Notes under the pieces: model-generated
The model's database searches: none
What the model was told of the DNA's origin: nothing
The model's input: the letters and a program-made list of their open reading frames with translations, nothing else
Shown: positions 8,648-16,997 of the stretch, in pieces
Layout: each line of letters begins with the position of its first letter
Numbering within the stretch: the first letter of the stretch is position 1
Program-made: the position numbers and the translations under genes
Origin: Algicoccus sp048820935
Lineage (GTDB): Bacteria; Pseudomonadota; Gammaproteobacteria; Burkholderiales; Burkholderiaceae_B
DNA length: 64,000 nucleotides
Assembly: GCF_048820935.1 (NCBI RefSeq)
Contig: NZ_JBMERD010000008.1
Location: forward strand, 94,575 to 158,574
Direction: 5' to 3'

Positions 8648-9150
8648 AACTTGCAGCGCCTGAGCCTTTACAGAGTTATCACGAGCTGACTGATTTTTGT
8701 AGTGGTGTAGACAGTCTGGATTCCTGGCTGAAACATCGAGCTGGTAAAAATCAGGTTTCTGGTGCTTCACGTACCTTTGTGCTGTACGAGCAAGGCAGCA
8801 ATAAAGTCCTAGGTTATTACGCACTGGCCAGTTCCGCAGTGGCTGCTGAGCTAGCCACCGGTAAGTTGCGGCGCAATATGCCCGATCCGGTCCCTGTTGT
8901 GGTTCTGGGGCGCTTAGCTATCGATGAAAGCCTGCACGGTCAGGGAATCGGTAGAGCGCTAGTTAGGGACGCCTGCTTGCGGATTGTATCGGCAGCTGAG
9001 GTGATAGGTATCCGAGGTGTACTGGTGCATGCGCTCTCGTCAGATGCGGCCGCTTTTTATCGGCGAGTAGGGTTTGAGTCATCACCATTGGCTCCGATGA
9101 CATTGATGACTACGCTGAGTGATATTAAGGCTGCGTTTGCAGATCGTTAA
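8644..9150 (+). CDS. GNAT-family TacT-type toxin
   Basis: TacT-like toxins acetylate the amino group of aminoacyl-tRNA and stop translation. The 168-residue product begins MKLAAPEPLQSYHELTDF, shows the GNAT acetyl-CoA loop LAIDESLHGQGIGRALVRDA, and ends with the C-terminal block AAAFYRRVGFES, which contains the tyrosine expected in the active site. The start is GTG 8644, which overlaps the antitoxin stop (GTGA). A TTG at 8629 would put five extra residues before the family-typical start. The pairing with a DUF1778 gene makes the toxin role likely, but which tRNA it modifies cannot be read from the sequence. Confidence 0.87.
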   Translation: MKLAAPEPLQSYHELTDFCSGVDSLDSWLKHRAGKNQVSGASRTFVLYEQGSNKVLGYYALASSAVAAELATGKLRRNMPDPVPVVVLGRLAIDESLHGQGIGRALVRDACLRIVSAAEVIGIRGVLVHALSSDAAAFYRRVGFESSPLAPMTLMTTLSDIKAAFADR

Positions 9151-9248
9151 ATCAGTTACGAACGTTCGACAGACAGTTTGATTTGATCACACTGCTCCTC
9201 AGTAACGTAGTTCTTAATTCCAGTTACATTAGAAGAAAGAAGTCTGAA

Positions 9249-9706
9249 ATGTCTGAATTAAGAAAACGTGCGCAGTACACACCGGAATTTAAAATGGAGT
9301 GTGTGCGACAAATCTGTTGGTTTATCCATTGCTCGTGCAGTCGATCAGCTTGGTATACCCAACGGCACTTTAAGCAGATGGGTTCGCCAACCTGCGCCTA
9401 GGCTAATCTTCCGTAGTGATCGTGGCAGTCAGTATTGCGGCTCAGAATTCCTACAGATGCTCAAGCAGATGTCGATTCAATCAATCTGTGAGTAGGAAAG
9501 GTGATTGCTGGGATAACTCACCTGTGGAAAGCTACTGGGCACGTGTACATGGCAAAAAGTTTCAAGCCCACGAACATGCGCGGTCTGTCATTATGGCTTG
9601 GATCACGTTCTACAACCGAAGCCGACTGCATTCAAGTCTGGGCGATATAAGCCCAATGGAGTATGAAAACAAGTGGTACGCCGAACAGCGTAAAATGGTT
9701 GCTTAA
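9249..9706 (+). mobile_element. IS3-family insertion sequence remnant, internally deleted
   Basis: The segment starts with an OrfA-type helix-turn-helix protein (MSELRKRAQYTPEFKMECVRQ) that shifts frame once (to SIARAVDQLGIPNGTLSRWV) and then runs directly into the last third of an OrfB transposase. FRSDRGSQYCG matches the second Asp region of the DDE site. After another frameshift near 9490, RKGDCWDNSPVES supplies the Glu region, followed by the usual C-terminal FYNRSRLHSSLG. The end of OrfA, the first catalytic Asp and most of the rve domain are missing. The element cannot make an active transposase. I could not find convincing terminal inverted repeats or a target duplication, so the outer limits are unknown. 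Confidence 0.85.
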
Positions 9707-9746
9707 CCTCTGGAGCTAAGGGCTAAAAAAACGTGGGCAATATCAG

Positions 9747-11618
9747 TTAGCTGTTGACCTGTTGCATGGCGTATCCCCTCATGCCATTACGTAAGATTTG
9801 AAGAAATGTGTGATTTCTGCTTTCAGCATCAGCGACGGTGGCATCGAATGACACGACGAAAGTGGGCGTTGGAACTACAGTTCCATCCGGACGCTCGGTT
9901 CGGAACTCTTGGTAGTAAAGCTTTCCCATGGAGAACAGTGGTGCCCAGTTTTGTTGACGCAATCGCGTTTCCATCGTGTCACTGATCTGGATAACGGCGT
10001 AGTACCAGATTCTTTGTATGTTGGGACAATGCGCTGCTAGTTTTACTGCACGATCCAGTAGTTGATTGATGGCATATTGGTTTTCTTTTTCGTTGTCCGT
10101 TTTCCTTTTTATTTCGACGACAACCACATCCACGGCATTGGCATCTTTTGGTTCGGCAGAGAAGATCATGGCAATATCAGGCCTGCCAGCATCATTTTCA
10201 CATTCTTCGTCAAGCCGTATGGCATTGACAACGCTATCCATCCGTTGCTCACTCAGGATGGTTCGAAACACCATGAACTTGTCATCGAGCAACCAAGCGT
10301 TGTTTTGGTAAATCTCTGAAGGCATGGTTTTTTTCGAAAATTCTTTGAATCTCGGAACGATGAGGTTGTGAATTTCGGATTCGGCATTGTCAGCCGTCAT
10401 TTCCTTCATACGACCAATGATCTTGTCGCGATACAAGATGTATTCAGTCAATGTGCGCGCTGACAGTTCCAGAGATTTCTCATAGGTTGCTGCGGTCAGT
10501 TTCTCGCATTGCAGCACCTGCTTTTGAGCACGAAAAAATTTCTGCTGTGCAATTTCTAAAGCATCATCACGATCAATCAGACCGACGGTGTCGTTTTCAA
10601 AGTAGCCCAGAAGATGTGGAAATTGTTTCTCGAATTTTTCTTTAACCTTTTTATTCTTCTGCGTAATTTCTGGAATCTTTTCAGCCAATACCTTAGCAAC
10701 TTCTTGGCGTAAGAAACGATAAAGATTTGCTTCGTGAAGTCCTTCTGGCAATATCAGCTTTTGGCGTGAACTGTCAGTATTCGAGTGAAAAAGCTCAGAC
10801 TCAAATAGAAATACACCTATGTAGCCGGGCGGGAAAGACGAATTTGGTATTAAGTTGACTGGAATTGTCCGGCCATCAATGCTGAAAGCAACCAGTAAGC
10901 TGCCTTTTTCCGATACCGGTTTGACGTGATAGTGCATATCAATCGTTGAAAACGCATCCAGAGAGTTATCCTGAATGGTGATCATACTCATCGAAGGCAA
11001 ATCATCGGTGGTAATAGTCGTTTCGTGCGTGAAAAATTCTTTTTGTACGTTGCTTTCGTTAGTTGTCAGGTTGATCGAAATTCTGGACGCTGTGCCATCA
11101 CGTTTGCGAGCGCTGAGCGTGGGCCAGAATTGTTCGATTAAGAGTGGTTTGAGGGCTTCAGGTTTCAAATCGTCATAGGACTTAATGCGATTTTTAGCAA
11201 ACTCACTGAATACTAATGTTGTTTTGGCTGGCTGCTCATCTTTCAGATTTTCGAGTTCCGAATTGCCATCGAAGCCATCTTTGAAAATAAAGTGTCTACG
11301 CCATTTGTCGCGGGTACTGGTGACCTCTACCCGGTTGAAGTAATTGAGAAACACCAGGCGGCCGATACCTTTGTGATACCTATCCCTAGGTCTCAATAGT
11401 TTTTTGAAACGTTCAAAATTATCGTTTGTAAATCCATCACCGTTGTCTGAAATCGTGATTGTTAGTGTGTCTGGCTTATCGAATGCCTCTATTTCTATAT
11501 CGATGGTTACTTCGGTTGCACCTGCATCCAACGCATTGGCAAGCGCTTCGAAATAAACCAAAATTAACGAAGGATTAGGAAAAAACAGCCTGATGGCCTC
11601 AGTGGTTTCGATATCCAC
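9747..11618 (-). CDS. GHKL-type ATPase fused to a PD-(D/E)XK nuclease-like domain
   Basis: The 623-residue protein opens with a GHKL (HSP90/MutL/histidine kinase) ATP-binding fold: N box EALANALDAGA with Glu24 and Asn28, G1 box DNGDG at 58-62 and a G2-like KGIGRLVFLNYF from 83. A middle region of about 280 residues contains a charged helical part (IPEITQKNKKVKEKFEKQF). The C-terminal part shows GRPDIAMIF and, 21 residues later, VVVVEIKRK, which fits a PD-(D/E)XK nuclease core with Asp481, Glu502 and Lys504. GHKL ATPases linked to restriction-like nucleases are known from the paraMORC and MutL-like groups discussed for restriction systems. Here no methylase or helicase accompanies it. The gene stands alone on the minus strand behind a toxin-antitoxin pair and an IS relic. 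A defence role is inference; I know no established name for this architecture. Confidence 0.7.
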   Translation of the reverse strand: MDIETTEAIRLFFPNPSLILVYFEALANALDAGATEVTIDIEIEAFDKPDTLTITISDNGDGFTNDNFERFKKLLRPRDRYHKGIGRLVFLNYFNRVEVTSTRDKWRRHFIFKDGFDGNSELENLKDEQPAKTTLVFSEFAKNRIKSYDDLKPEALKPLLIEQFWPTLSARKRDGTASRISINLTTNESNVQKEFFTHETTITTDDLPSMSMITIQDNSLDAFSTIDMHYHVKPVSEKGSLLVAFSIDGRTIPVNLIPNSSFPPGYIGVFLFESELFHSNTDSSRQKLILPEGLHEANLYRFLRQEVAKVLAEKIPEITQKNKKVKEKFEKQFPHLLGYFENDTVGLIDRDDALEIAQQKFFRAQKQVLQCEKLTAATYEKSLELSARTLTEYILYRDKIIGRMKEMTADNAESEIHNLIVPRFKEFSKKTMPSEIYQNNAWLLDDKFMVFRTILSEQRMDSVVNAIRLDEECENDAGRPDIAMIFSAEPKDANAVDVVVVEIKRKTDNEKENQYAINQLLDRAVKLAAHCPNIQRIWYYAVIQISDTMETRLRQQNWAPLFSMGKLYYQEFRTERPDGTVVPTPTFVVSFDATVADAESRNHTFLQILRNGMRGYAMQQVNS

Positions 11619-12095
11619 GTTCTTCCTTTGTAGGAGTTGTTACGCAATCACGACGTGCAGTTTAACGTGTGTGTGTTGCATCGGTGTGGTGGTATGACGC
11701 GTAAAAAAGCATCAAGCTGTTGACCATGATCAAGTTGGATTTGTTTCAGAACGTGTCGACAAAGTAATCACGAACACCGCTGTATCGCAGTCAAGATGAG
11801 TGGCGCATGCTGATGCGTCAACGCGAAATTAACTCATGAGTTCTGTGCAAAACGCTATCCCAATCGATTCGGTTTCTGATGCATCCGTGACCTAAGATCA
11901 CTGAGTTCAATCAGATGATCAATAGGTGAGAAAAAAGGAAAATAGACGTTTAATTCTGATTATTAACGATGAAGTCTAAATTTAAGTTGCGCGATCTTGG
12001 TGGGAAATAAAGTACAGTAAGGCGGCAATGTGCTTAAAATTACGACGCAATTTCAAAAACAAGATTAGTAATCCAAAGAGGCAATACCGCGCAAA
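11619..12095. other. Intergenic region at the right edge of the ssrA-proximal island
   Basis: No gene of 60 codons or more with credible composition lies here. The segment must hold the promoter of the minus-strand ATPase/nuclease gene and of the plus-strand IclR-type gene. I looked for a second copy of the tmRNA 3' end (TTCAATTCCCCCC...) that would mark an attachment site and did not find one. An AAAGAGG at about 12075 may serve the next gene. Confidence 0.4.
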
Positions 12096-12944
12096 ATGAT
12101 GAAAGTTTGTCTCAGTGAATTCTTATCAAAAACACAAAATCTGGATTTGCATCGACCTTCAGTAGTCGGTACACAATCTTTGGGTCGTGCTTTGCGGTTA
12201 TTACAGATTGTTGTGACACGTCCACACCAAGGTTGGCGTATTTCAGATATCGCTCAAAAGAGTGAGCTTGACATTACCACTGTCCATCGGTTGTTAACGG
12301 CGCTTGTACAAGAAAATCTTGTTGAGCAACGTCGATCTGATAAGCATTATCTGCCAGGCTCTCGACTTTTTGAGCTGAGTTTGGCGCGATCTGAGCAACA
12401 TGAGTTTCAACGTGATGTCGAGAACATTCTGAGAAAGTTTGCGCAAAAATGTGTAGGCACGCTACTGTTTCTTGTGCGCAGCGATACCGACTTTGTCTGT
12501 AGTATGCATCTCAACCTGTCTGGCAAAGTGAGTACAACGATGTTGTATCCCGGAGCCCGACGTTCTATGATTAATTCTGCAGGCGGGATTGTCATTCTGC
12601 AAAATCTGCCTGAGCCGGAATTTATGCGTGTGCTCAAAGATAATTTGGTGCGTGAACAAGTCAAGAATGGACAAAGTCGCTTCGGCGCATTGCAACAGGC
12701 GTTCGATGTGTCCAATGAATATGGCTTTGGGGTTAACCTCGGATTTCTTGTGTCCGGTTCTCATGCTTTTGCACTAGTGGTGTCGGATGCATCTAACGAG
12801 GTGTATGGTTCTGTTTGTTTAATCGGTGCTGCCGAAGACTATCCTGAATCATCTATCATGCAGACGCGTGACTTTCTAATACCCATCCGAGATGAGTTGC
12901 AATCTGCATTACAAAACCGCGTTTTTTCAGTACTTGGTGAATAA
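12096..12944 (+). CDS. IclR-family transcriptional regulator
   Basis: The 282-residue protein has the winged helix-turn-helix of the IclR family near residues 28-85 (LGRALRLLQIV, then ISDIAQKSELDITTVHRLLTALVQENLVEQ) and a C-terminal effector domain with NSAGGIVIL and FGVNLGFLVSGSHAFALVVS. IclR proteins usually control catabolic operons and respond to a substrate or intermediate. The nearest candidates are the genes from 14160 to 23221. The product has a leader of about 28 residues before the helix-turn-helix, and internal starts are possible; ATG 12096 and 12099 are equivalent. It converges on the LysR-type gene 29 bases downstream. Confidence 0.88.
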   Translation: MMKVCLSEFLSKTQNLDLHRPSVVGTQSLGRALRLLQIVVTRPHQGWRISDIAQKSELDITTVHRLLTALVQENLVEQRRSDKHYLPGSRLFELSLARSEQHEFQRDVENILRKFAQKCVGTLLFLVRSDTDFVCSMHLNLSGKVSTTMLYPGARRSMINSAGGIVILQNLPEPEFMRVLKDNLVREQVKNGQSRFGALQQAFDVSNEYGFGVNLGFLVSGSHAFALVVSDASNEVYGSVCLIGAAEDYPESSIMQTRDFLIPIRDELQSALQNRVFSVLGE

Positions 12945-12973
12945 GCTTTAGAGCCAGTGATCGCTTTTTTGAT

Positions 12974-13978
12974 TCAAGTTTGGGCGTGTTTTTCAGCTTG
13001 CAGTCCAGCGACCGAAATGACCTTAATGAGCTCTTTGACACATTCTGGCATGGCTTCGAGATCTCGAACTAGAATGCTGCGTTCACGTAGCGCCCATGTT
13101 TCTCTTAAAGGGATAATGTCAAAATGCATCGTATTTTGATAACGTAAAGCTGCTGATTCCGGAACGACACCTACACCAACACCGGCTTCGATCATTCGGC
13201 AAATGCCTTCATAACTCGATGTTTGTACGCGTAATGGCAGTACCTTGCCCAGCCGGTTGACTTGCCGATTCATTAAGTCATACAACGTGCTGCCTTCGCG
13301 TAAACCAATATGAGGGTATGCTAATGAACGCAGGAGCGTTACGCCATTTCTAGCGTATGTGTTTATGTCTATTTCATGCGCAAGCGTTTTCTGGGTCGAT
13401 TCTATTTGCTTAGATTGATTTTGTTGCTGGTTCTGGTACTGGATAGCAATAGGATGCTCTTTGGGAACAGCCAGTATCAGCCGATCAGTGCTGTAGTGGA
13501 TCACGTTTAAGTCTTCAGCACCGACAGGTCCTGCAATGAGCCCCATATCAGCCGCGCCTTCAGTGACACCCAAAATAATGTCGCGAGAGAGGCGCTCTTG
13601 TAAATCGACACTGACTTCAGGGTGTTGCGCTAAGAATTGTGCGAGCACTTCGGGGAGAAACTCGGTCATCGATGTGGTGTTAGAAAAGATGCGGATATGA
13701 CCGACTAAACGCCCCGAACGCTCTGAGAACTCATTTTTAGCGTAATCCACTTGTCTGAGGATTAGTCTCGCATGCTTGAGCAACAGCTGGCCATCTGGCG
13801 TCAGAGTTGAGCCACGACTGCCTCTATACAACAGTTTTGAATTTAATTGGGCTTCTAAAGCTTTAATTCTGGCACTGGTTGCTGCGACTGATAAGTGTGC
13901 TTGTTTTGCGCCTTGCGTCAAACTAGGTGATTGCGCTACAGCCACAAAGACACGTAAGTCCGAGAGCTCAAAATGCAT
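12974..13978 (-). CDS. LysR-family transcriptional regulator
   Basis: The 334-residue protein has the LysR helix-turn-helix at its start (MHFELSDLRVFVAVAQSPSLTQGAKQAHLSVAATSARIKALE) and a periplasmic-binding-like effector domain containing GHIRIFSN and FLPEVLAQFLAQHPEVSVDLQER. The ATG at 13978 gives the usual N-terminus; an ATG at 14002 would add eight residues. The stretch YQNQQQNQSKQIESTQKTLAHE (about residues 180-201) is a glutamine-rich insertion that looks like a low-complexity expansion. The gene is divergent from the amidohydrolase gene at 14160, so it is the natural regulator of that operon. Inverted repeats lie between the two. Confidence 0.9.
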   Translation of the reverse strand: MHFELSDLRVFVAVAQSPSLTQGAKQAHLSVAATSARIKALEAQLNSKLLYRGSRGSTLTPDGQLLLKHARLILRQVDYAKNEFSERSGRLVGHIRIFSNTTSMTEFLPEVLAQFLAQHPEVSVDLQERLSRDIILGVTEGAADMGLIAGPVGAEDLNVIHYSTDRLILAVPKEHPIAIQYQNQQQNQSKQIESTQKTLAHEIDINTYARNGVTLLRSLAYPHIGLREGSTLYDLMNRQVNRLGKVLPLRVQTSSYEGICRMIEAGVGVGVVPESAALRYQNTMHFDIIPLRETWALRERSILVRDLEAMPECVKELIKVISVAGLQAEKHAQT

Positions 13979-14027
13979 GGTTTTCTGCCTGTGAAGATGC
14001 AATGATTGTTCTGTTCATGTCGTATTT

Positions 14028-14081
14028 AGCGTTCGGTAAAACCGAATGCCCGTTCTTGATGTTTGAGATATTCCGAACGCT
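14028..14081. promoter_or_regulatory. Inverted repeats in the LysR/amidohydrolase divergent region
   Basis: AGCGTTCGG at 14028-14036 is repeated as the exact reverse complement CCGAACGCT at 14073-14081. Within it, TTCGGT and ACCGAA form a 6-3-6 palindrome at 14032-14046. The arrangement fits two contact sites for the divergently encoded LysR-type regulator, with the palindrome nearer to the regulator's own gene. Binding is inferred from position and symmetry only. Confidence 0.5.
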
Positions 14082-14159
14082 GGATTGATAGTAGCATCGC
14101 TTTAAAACTGCTGCACAAGCTTTAGAAACAATCAATCCAAATGCTGAAGGGAGAATTTC

Positions 14160-15251
14160 ATGAAAAGTGGGCTTCGAATCATTGACGCAGATGTGCACCC
14201 ATGGGTTCCGGGTGACATTGAAGGTCTTAAACCCTATATGAGCCAAAGTTGGCAAAAACGTTTTGAAGGAAAACGCGCAATTCTTCCCGACCACCCATTA
14301 CGACCCCCATTGGCTGGTTCAACGTCCATCCGTCAGGATACAACGACCCCTAATGGCGATCCTGGAGGTTCCTGTCCTTTTTATTTGAAAGAAGATCATC
14401 TGGATCGACTCGATCTTGAGTACGCAGTGTTGTCTTCTATTCAGGCCGGAAAACTGGTGGCTTTCCCGAATGCAAATGAAGCAACCGTGTTGGCGAGAGC
14501 CTTTAATGATTATTTCATCGACAAGTGGCTTCCAGTTGATAAGCGTTACAAGTTGGCTATCTGTGTAGCTGTCCATGACCCGGTTGCAGCTGCTGCTGAA
14601 ATTCGCAGAGTGGGTGGCTTGCCTGATGTGGTCGCCGTGTATATGCCACTGATGAACATTCTCATGGGTAATCCTCATTACTACCCGATTTATGAAGCTG
14701 CCCAAGAGTTTAATTTACCCATCTTTATTCACCCGACTGGAACCGAAGGGGCATTCCAAACAAGTGCTTCTTTTGCAGGCGGTGTGCCCACCTCTTACAT
14801 TGAGCGTCATTCCAGCTTCCCACAAATTGCAATTGGCAACTTGTCGAGCATGCTGTTTGAGGGCGTATTTATCCGTTTTCCTCGTTTAAAGGTACTGGCT
14901 GCTGAATTTGGTTATGGCTGGGTGCCTCATATGCTTTGGCGTTTTGATCAGAACTGGAGACAGTTCCGACGTGAGGTGCCTTGGTTAGAAGAGCTTCCAA
15001 GTAGTTATGTATTGAATCATGTGCGTTTTACGAGTCAGCCAGTCGAAGAGCCTGAGAAAGATATTTATCTTGATCAGATTCTGGAAATGATGCACGCCGA
15101 CCGCACATTGCTGTTTAGTACCGATTATCCACATTGGGATTCTGATTATCCGGCAACGACTTTTACCTCAATGCCACCGGAGCTGCGCCAGAAAGTGTTT
15201 CACGACAATGCAGCTGAACTCTTTAACTTGAAGTCTGCGGACAACCACTAA
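14160..15251 (+). CDS. Amidohydrolase family protein (ACMSD/amidohydrolase-2 type)
   Basis: The 363-residue protein belongs to the metal-dependent amidohydrolase-2 group, which contains ACMSD decarboxylase, 4-oxalomesaconate hydratase and related hydrolases. Metal-site features are IDADVHPW near the N-terminus, IFIHPTG in the middle and FSTDYPHWDSD near the C-terminus, whose Asp is the likely general base. It is first in a run that continues with a Rieske ferredoxin 20 bases downstream. A GGGAG site precedes the ATG. The substrate is unknown. The context of electron-transfer proteins suggests action on a product of an oxygenase, possibly a cyclic or aromatic acid. Confidence 0.85.
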   Translation: MKSGLRIIDADVHPWVPGDIEGLKPYMSQSWQKRFEGKRAILPDHPLRPPLAGSTSIRQDTTTPNGDPGGSCPFYLKEDHLDRLDLEYAVLSSIQAGKLVAFPNANEATVLARAFNDYFIDKWLPVDKRYKLAICVAVHDPVAAAAEIRRVGGLPDVVAVYMPLMNILMGNPHYYPIYEAAQEFNLPIFIHPTGTEGAFQTSASFAGGVPTSYIERHSSFPQIAIGNLSSMLFEGVFIRFPRLKVLAAEFGYGWVPHMLWRFDQNWRQFRREVPWLEELPSSYVLNHVRFTSQPVEEPEKDIYLDQILEMMHADRTLLFSTDYPHWDSDYPATTFTSMPPELRQKVFHDNAAELFNLKSADNH

Positions 15252-15271
15252 TTACAAAAGGGAGATGCTTT

Positions 15272-15625
15272 ATGGAACACCGAGTCTGTCACATTGACGA
15301 TATTCCTCATCACACAGGTCTAGCGCTTGAGGTCGCTGGTCGTCCAATTGGTGTCATGCGTACCAAAGACAACGTCTATGCCTTCCGAAACATGTGTCCC
15401 CATAAACGGGCCCCACTGGCACTGGGTACAGTTGGTGGCACTATGCTGCCCACGCCATGTGCAGGTGAATTGGATTACGGCATGGATGAACAAGTTCTGA
15501 AATGTCCTTGGCATGGTTGGGAGTTCAGCATAGAAACGGGTGAATGCTTGTTTGGTGTCAGTGATTCCAAAGTTAGAACATATCCAGTTTCTGTTCGGGA
15601 CGGAGAGGTTTTTGTTGAGCTGTAA
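15272..15625 (+). CDS. Rieske 2Fe-2S ferredoxin
   Basis: This 117-residue protein is a stand-alone Rieske domain. The cluster ligands are Cys42 and His44 in CPHKR, and Cys78 and His81 in CPWHGWEF. It would carry electrons from the reductase encoded next to a terminal oxygenase, but no oxygenase subunit is encoded within the window. An insertion of about 15 residues between the two ligand boxes (TVGGTMLPTPCAGEL) is longer than in simple Rieske ferredoxins and resembles the spacing in some proteins of the nitrite-reductase small-subunit type. It has its own GGGAG ribosome binding site. Confidence 0.88.
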   Translation: MEHRVCHIDDIPHHTGLALEVAGRPIGVMRTKDNVYAFRNMCPHKRAPLALGTVGGTMLPTPCAGELDYGMDEQVLKCPWHGWEFSIETGECLFGVSDSKVRTYPVSVRDGEVFVEL

Positions 15626-15657
15626 GCAAATTTTCTTGTTGTGCTCAGGAGTAAGAA

Positions 15658-16938
15658 ATGAGTGATTCAGTCATTATTGTGGGTGCTGGGCACGCTGGAA
15701 CAACACTGGCTTTTCGTTTGCGTAAGCTGGGCTTTCAAGGGCAAATCGAGCTGATTGGGCAAGAGCCTGATCTTCCCTATCAGCGACCTCTGTTGTCTAA
15801 AAAGTATCTTTTAGGTGAATCTGCAGATGAAGACTTGCATCTGAAAAACTTAGAGCAATATCATCTTAAGAATATCCGCTTACGCTTGTCCTGCAAAGTG
15901 ACCGAAATCGATGCCGATAGACGGTTGGTGCGTCTATCGGATGACACGGAACTGGCCTATCGATATTTGGTTTTAGCAACAGGTAGCCGTGCACGGGTGC
16001 CTGAAGCGGATTGGTTTACCTCTGCAAAAAACGTCCATGTGCTACGCACGGTTGAGCATGCACGAACTTTGCGAGCATCTTGGCGCAAGGATCAGCATTT
16101 GCTCATAGTTGGAGGTGGCTATGTGGGGCTGGAAGCGGCGGCTGTGGCACGTGCATTGGACATGCAGGTCACACTCATAGAACGTTCGAATCGTATTTTG
16201 AGCCGAGTAGCATGCGAGGCGACTTCGGATGTTGTAAGAGATTTGCATTTGCGCAATGGCGTTCGCATTTTTGAGAATACAGGGCTTGATCATTTGAAGT
16301 TGCAAGCCTGTGTTGAGCCTGATGCGAAGAATCGCCACATGCTGGCACATCGTGCGCATCTGAGTACAGGTCAGATTCTCGAGATCGACCAAGTGCTCAT
16401 AGGGATTGGTGCGATTGCCGAAGATTCGTTGGCTAGATCAGTGGGCCTTGTCCTGAACAATGGCATTGCTGTAGACGCTCAGATGCGTAGTTCAAACCCA
16501 GATATTTTGGCGATTGGTGATTGTGCCAGTATGGAATTGTTAGGACAGAGTCGCCGTCTGGAGTCTGTGCCCAATGCAATCGAGATGGCAAACGTAGCGG
16601 CGCAAACGATCGTGGGCAATCCAAAACCGTATCGAGGCGTGCCTTGGTTTTGGTCTGATCAATATGATCTCAAGTTGCAAATAGCCGGCATCAACACAGG
16701 TCATAGTCAAATTGTTTGTACAGGTGGGTCTAGCGATGACGCAGCCAATCCGTCGGTGTGTATTTGGTATTTCCAGAGTGATCGGCTCATTGCGCTAGAT
16801 GCCTTTAACGATCCTAGGGCTTTTATGTTAGGTCGGCGCTGGATTGAATCTGATCTGAGTCCGTGTCCTTTGGCATTGTCCGATAAAAACATGAACTTAC
16901 AGACGCTTGTACTGCGTCCCACACCCCGCTTGACGTAG
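15658..16938 (+). CDS. FAD-dependent ferredoxin reductase
   Basis: The 426-residue protein is a putidaredoxin-reductase type flavoprotein that moves electrons from NAD(P)H to a ferredoxin. It has the FAD-binding GAGHAG at residues 9-14, the LPYQRPLLSKKYL block typical of this family, the NAD-binding GGGYVG at 152-157, the ATGS motif (107-110) and the second FAD motif AIGDCAS. The neighbours on both sides are ferredoxins, so it probably reduces one or both. The C-terminal domain (from about residue 325) includes PWFWSDQYDLKLQIAG, again diagnostic of the family. Confidence 0.92.
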   Translation: MSDSVIIVGAGHAGTTLAFRLRKLGFQGQIELIGQEPDLPYQRPLLSKKYLLGESADEDLHLKNLEQYHLKNIRLRLSCKVTEIDADRRLVRLSDDTELAYRYLVLATGSRARVPEADWFTSAKNVHVLRTVEHARTLRASWRKDQHLLIVGGGYVGLEAAAVARALDMQVTLIERSNRILSRVACEATSDVVRDLHLRNGVRIFENTGLDHLKLQACVEPDAKNRHMLAHRAHLSTGQILEIDQVLIGIGAIAEDSLARSVGLVLNNGIAVDAQMRSSNPDILAIGDCASMELLGQSRRLESVPNAIEMANVAAQTIVGNPKPYRGVPWFWSDQYDLKLQIAGINTGHSQIVCTGGSSDDAANPSVCIWYFQSDRLIALDAFNDPRAFMLGRRWIESDLSPCPLALSDKNMNLQTLVLRPTPRLT

Positions 16939-16997
16939 GTGCAGAGGGAGGCTGCAGTCGATGCATAAACGTTTAGAGAGTAGCAAGGAGCTCATTC

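Noticed and set aside
7959..12095. A direct repeat of the tmRNA 3' end as a right attachment site
   Set aside because: No second copy of the T-arm and acceptor sequence was found in this range by eye.
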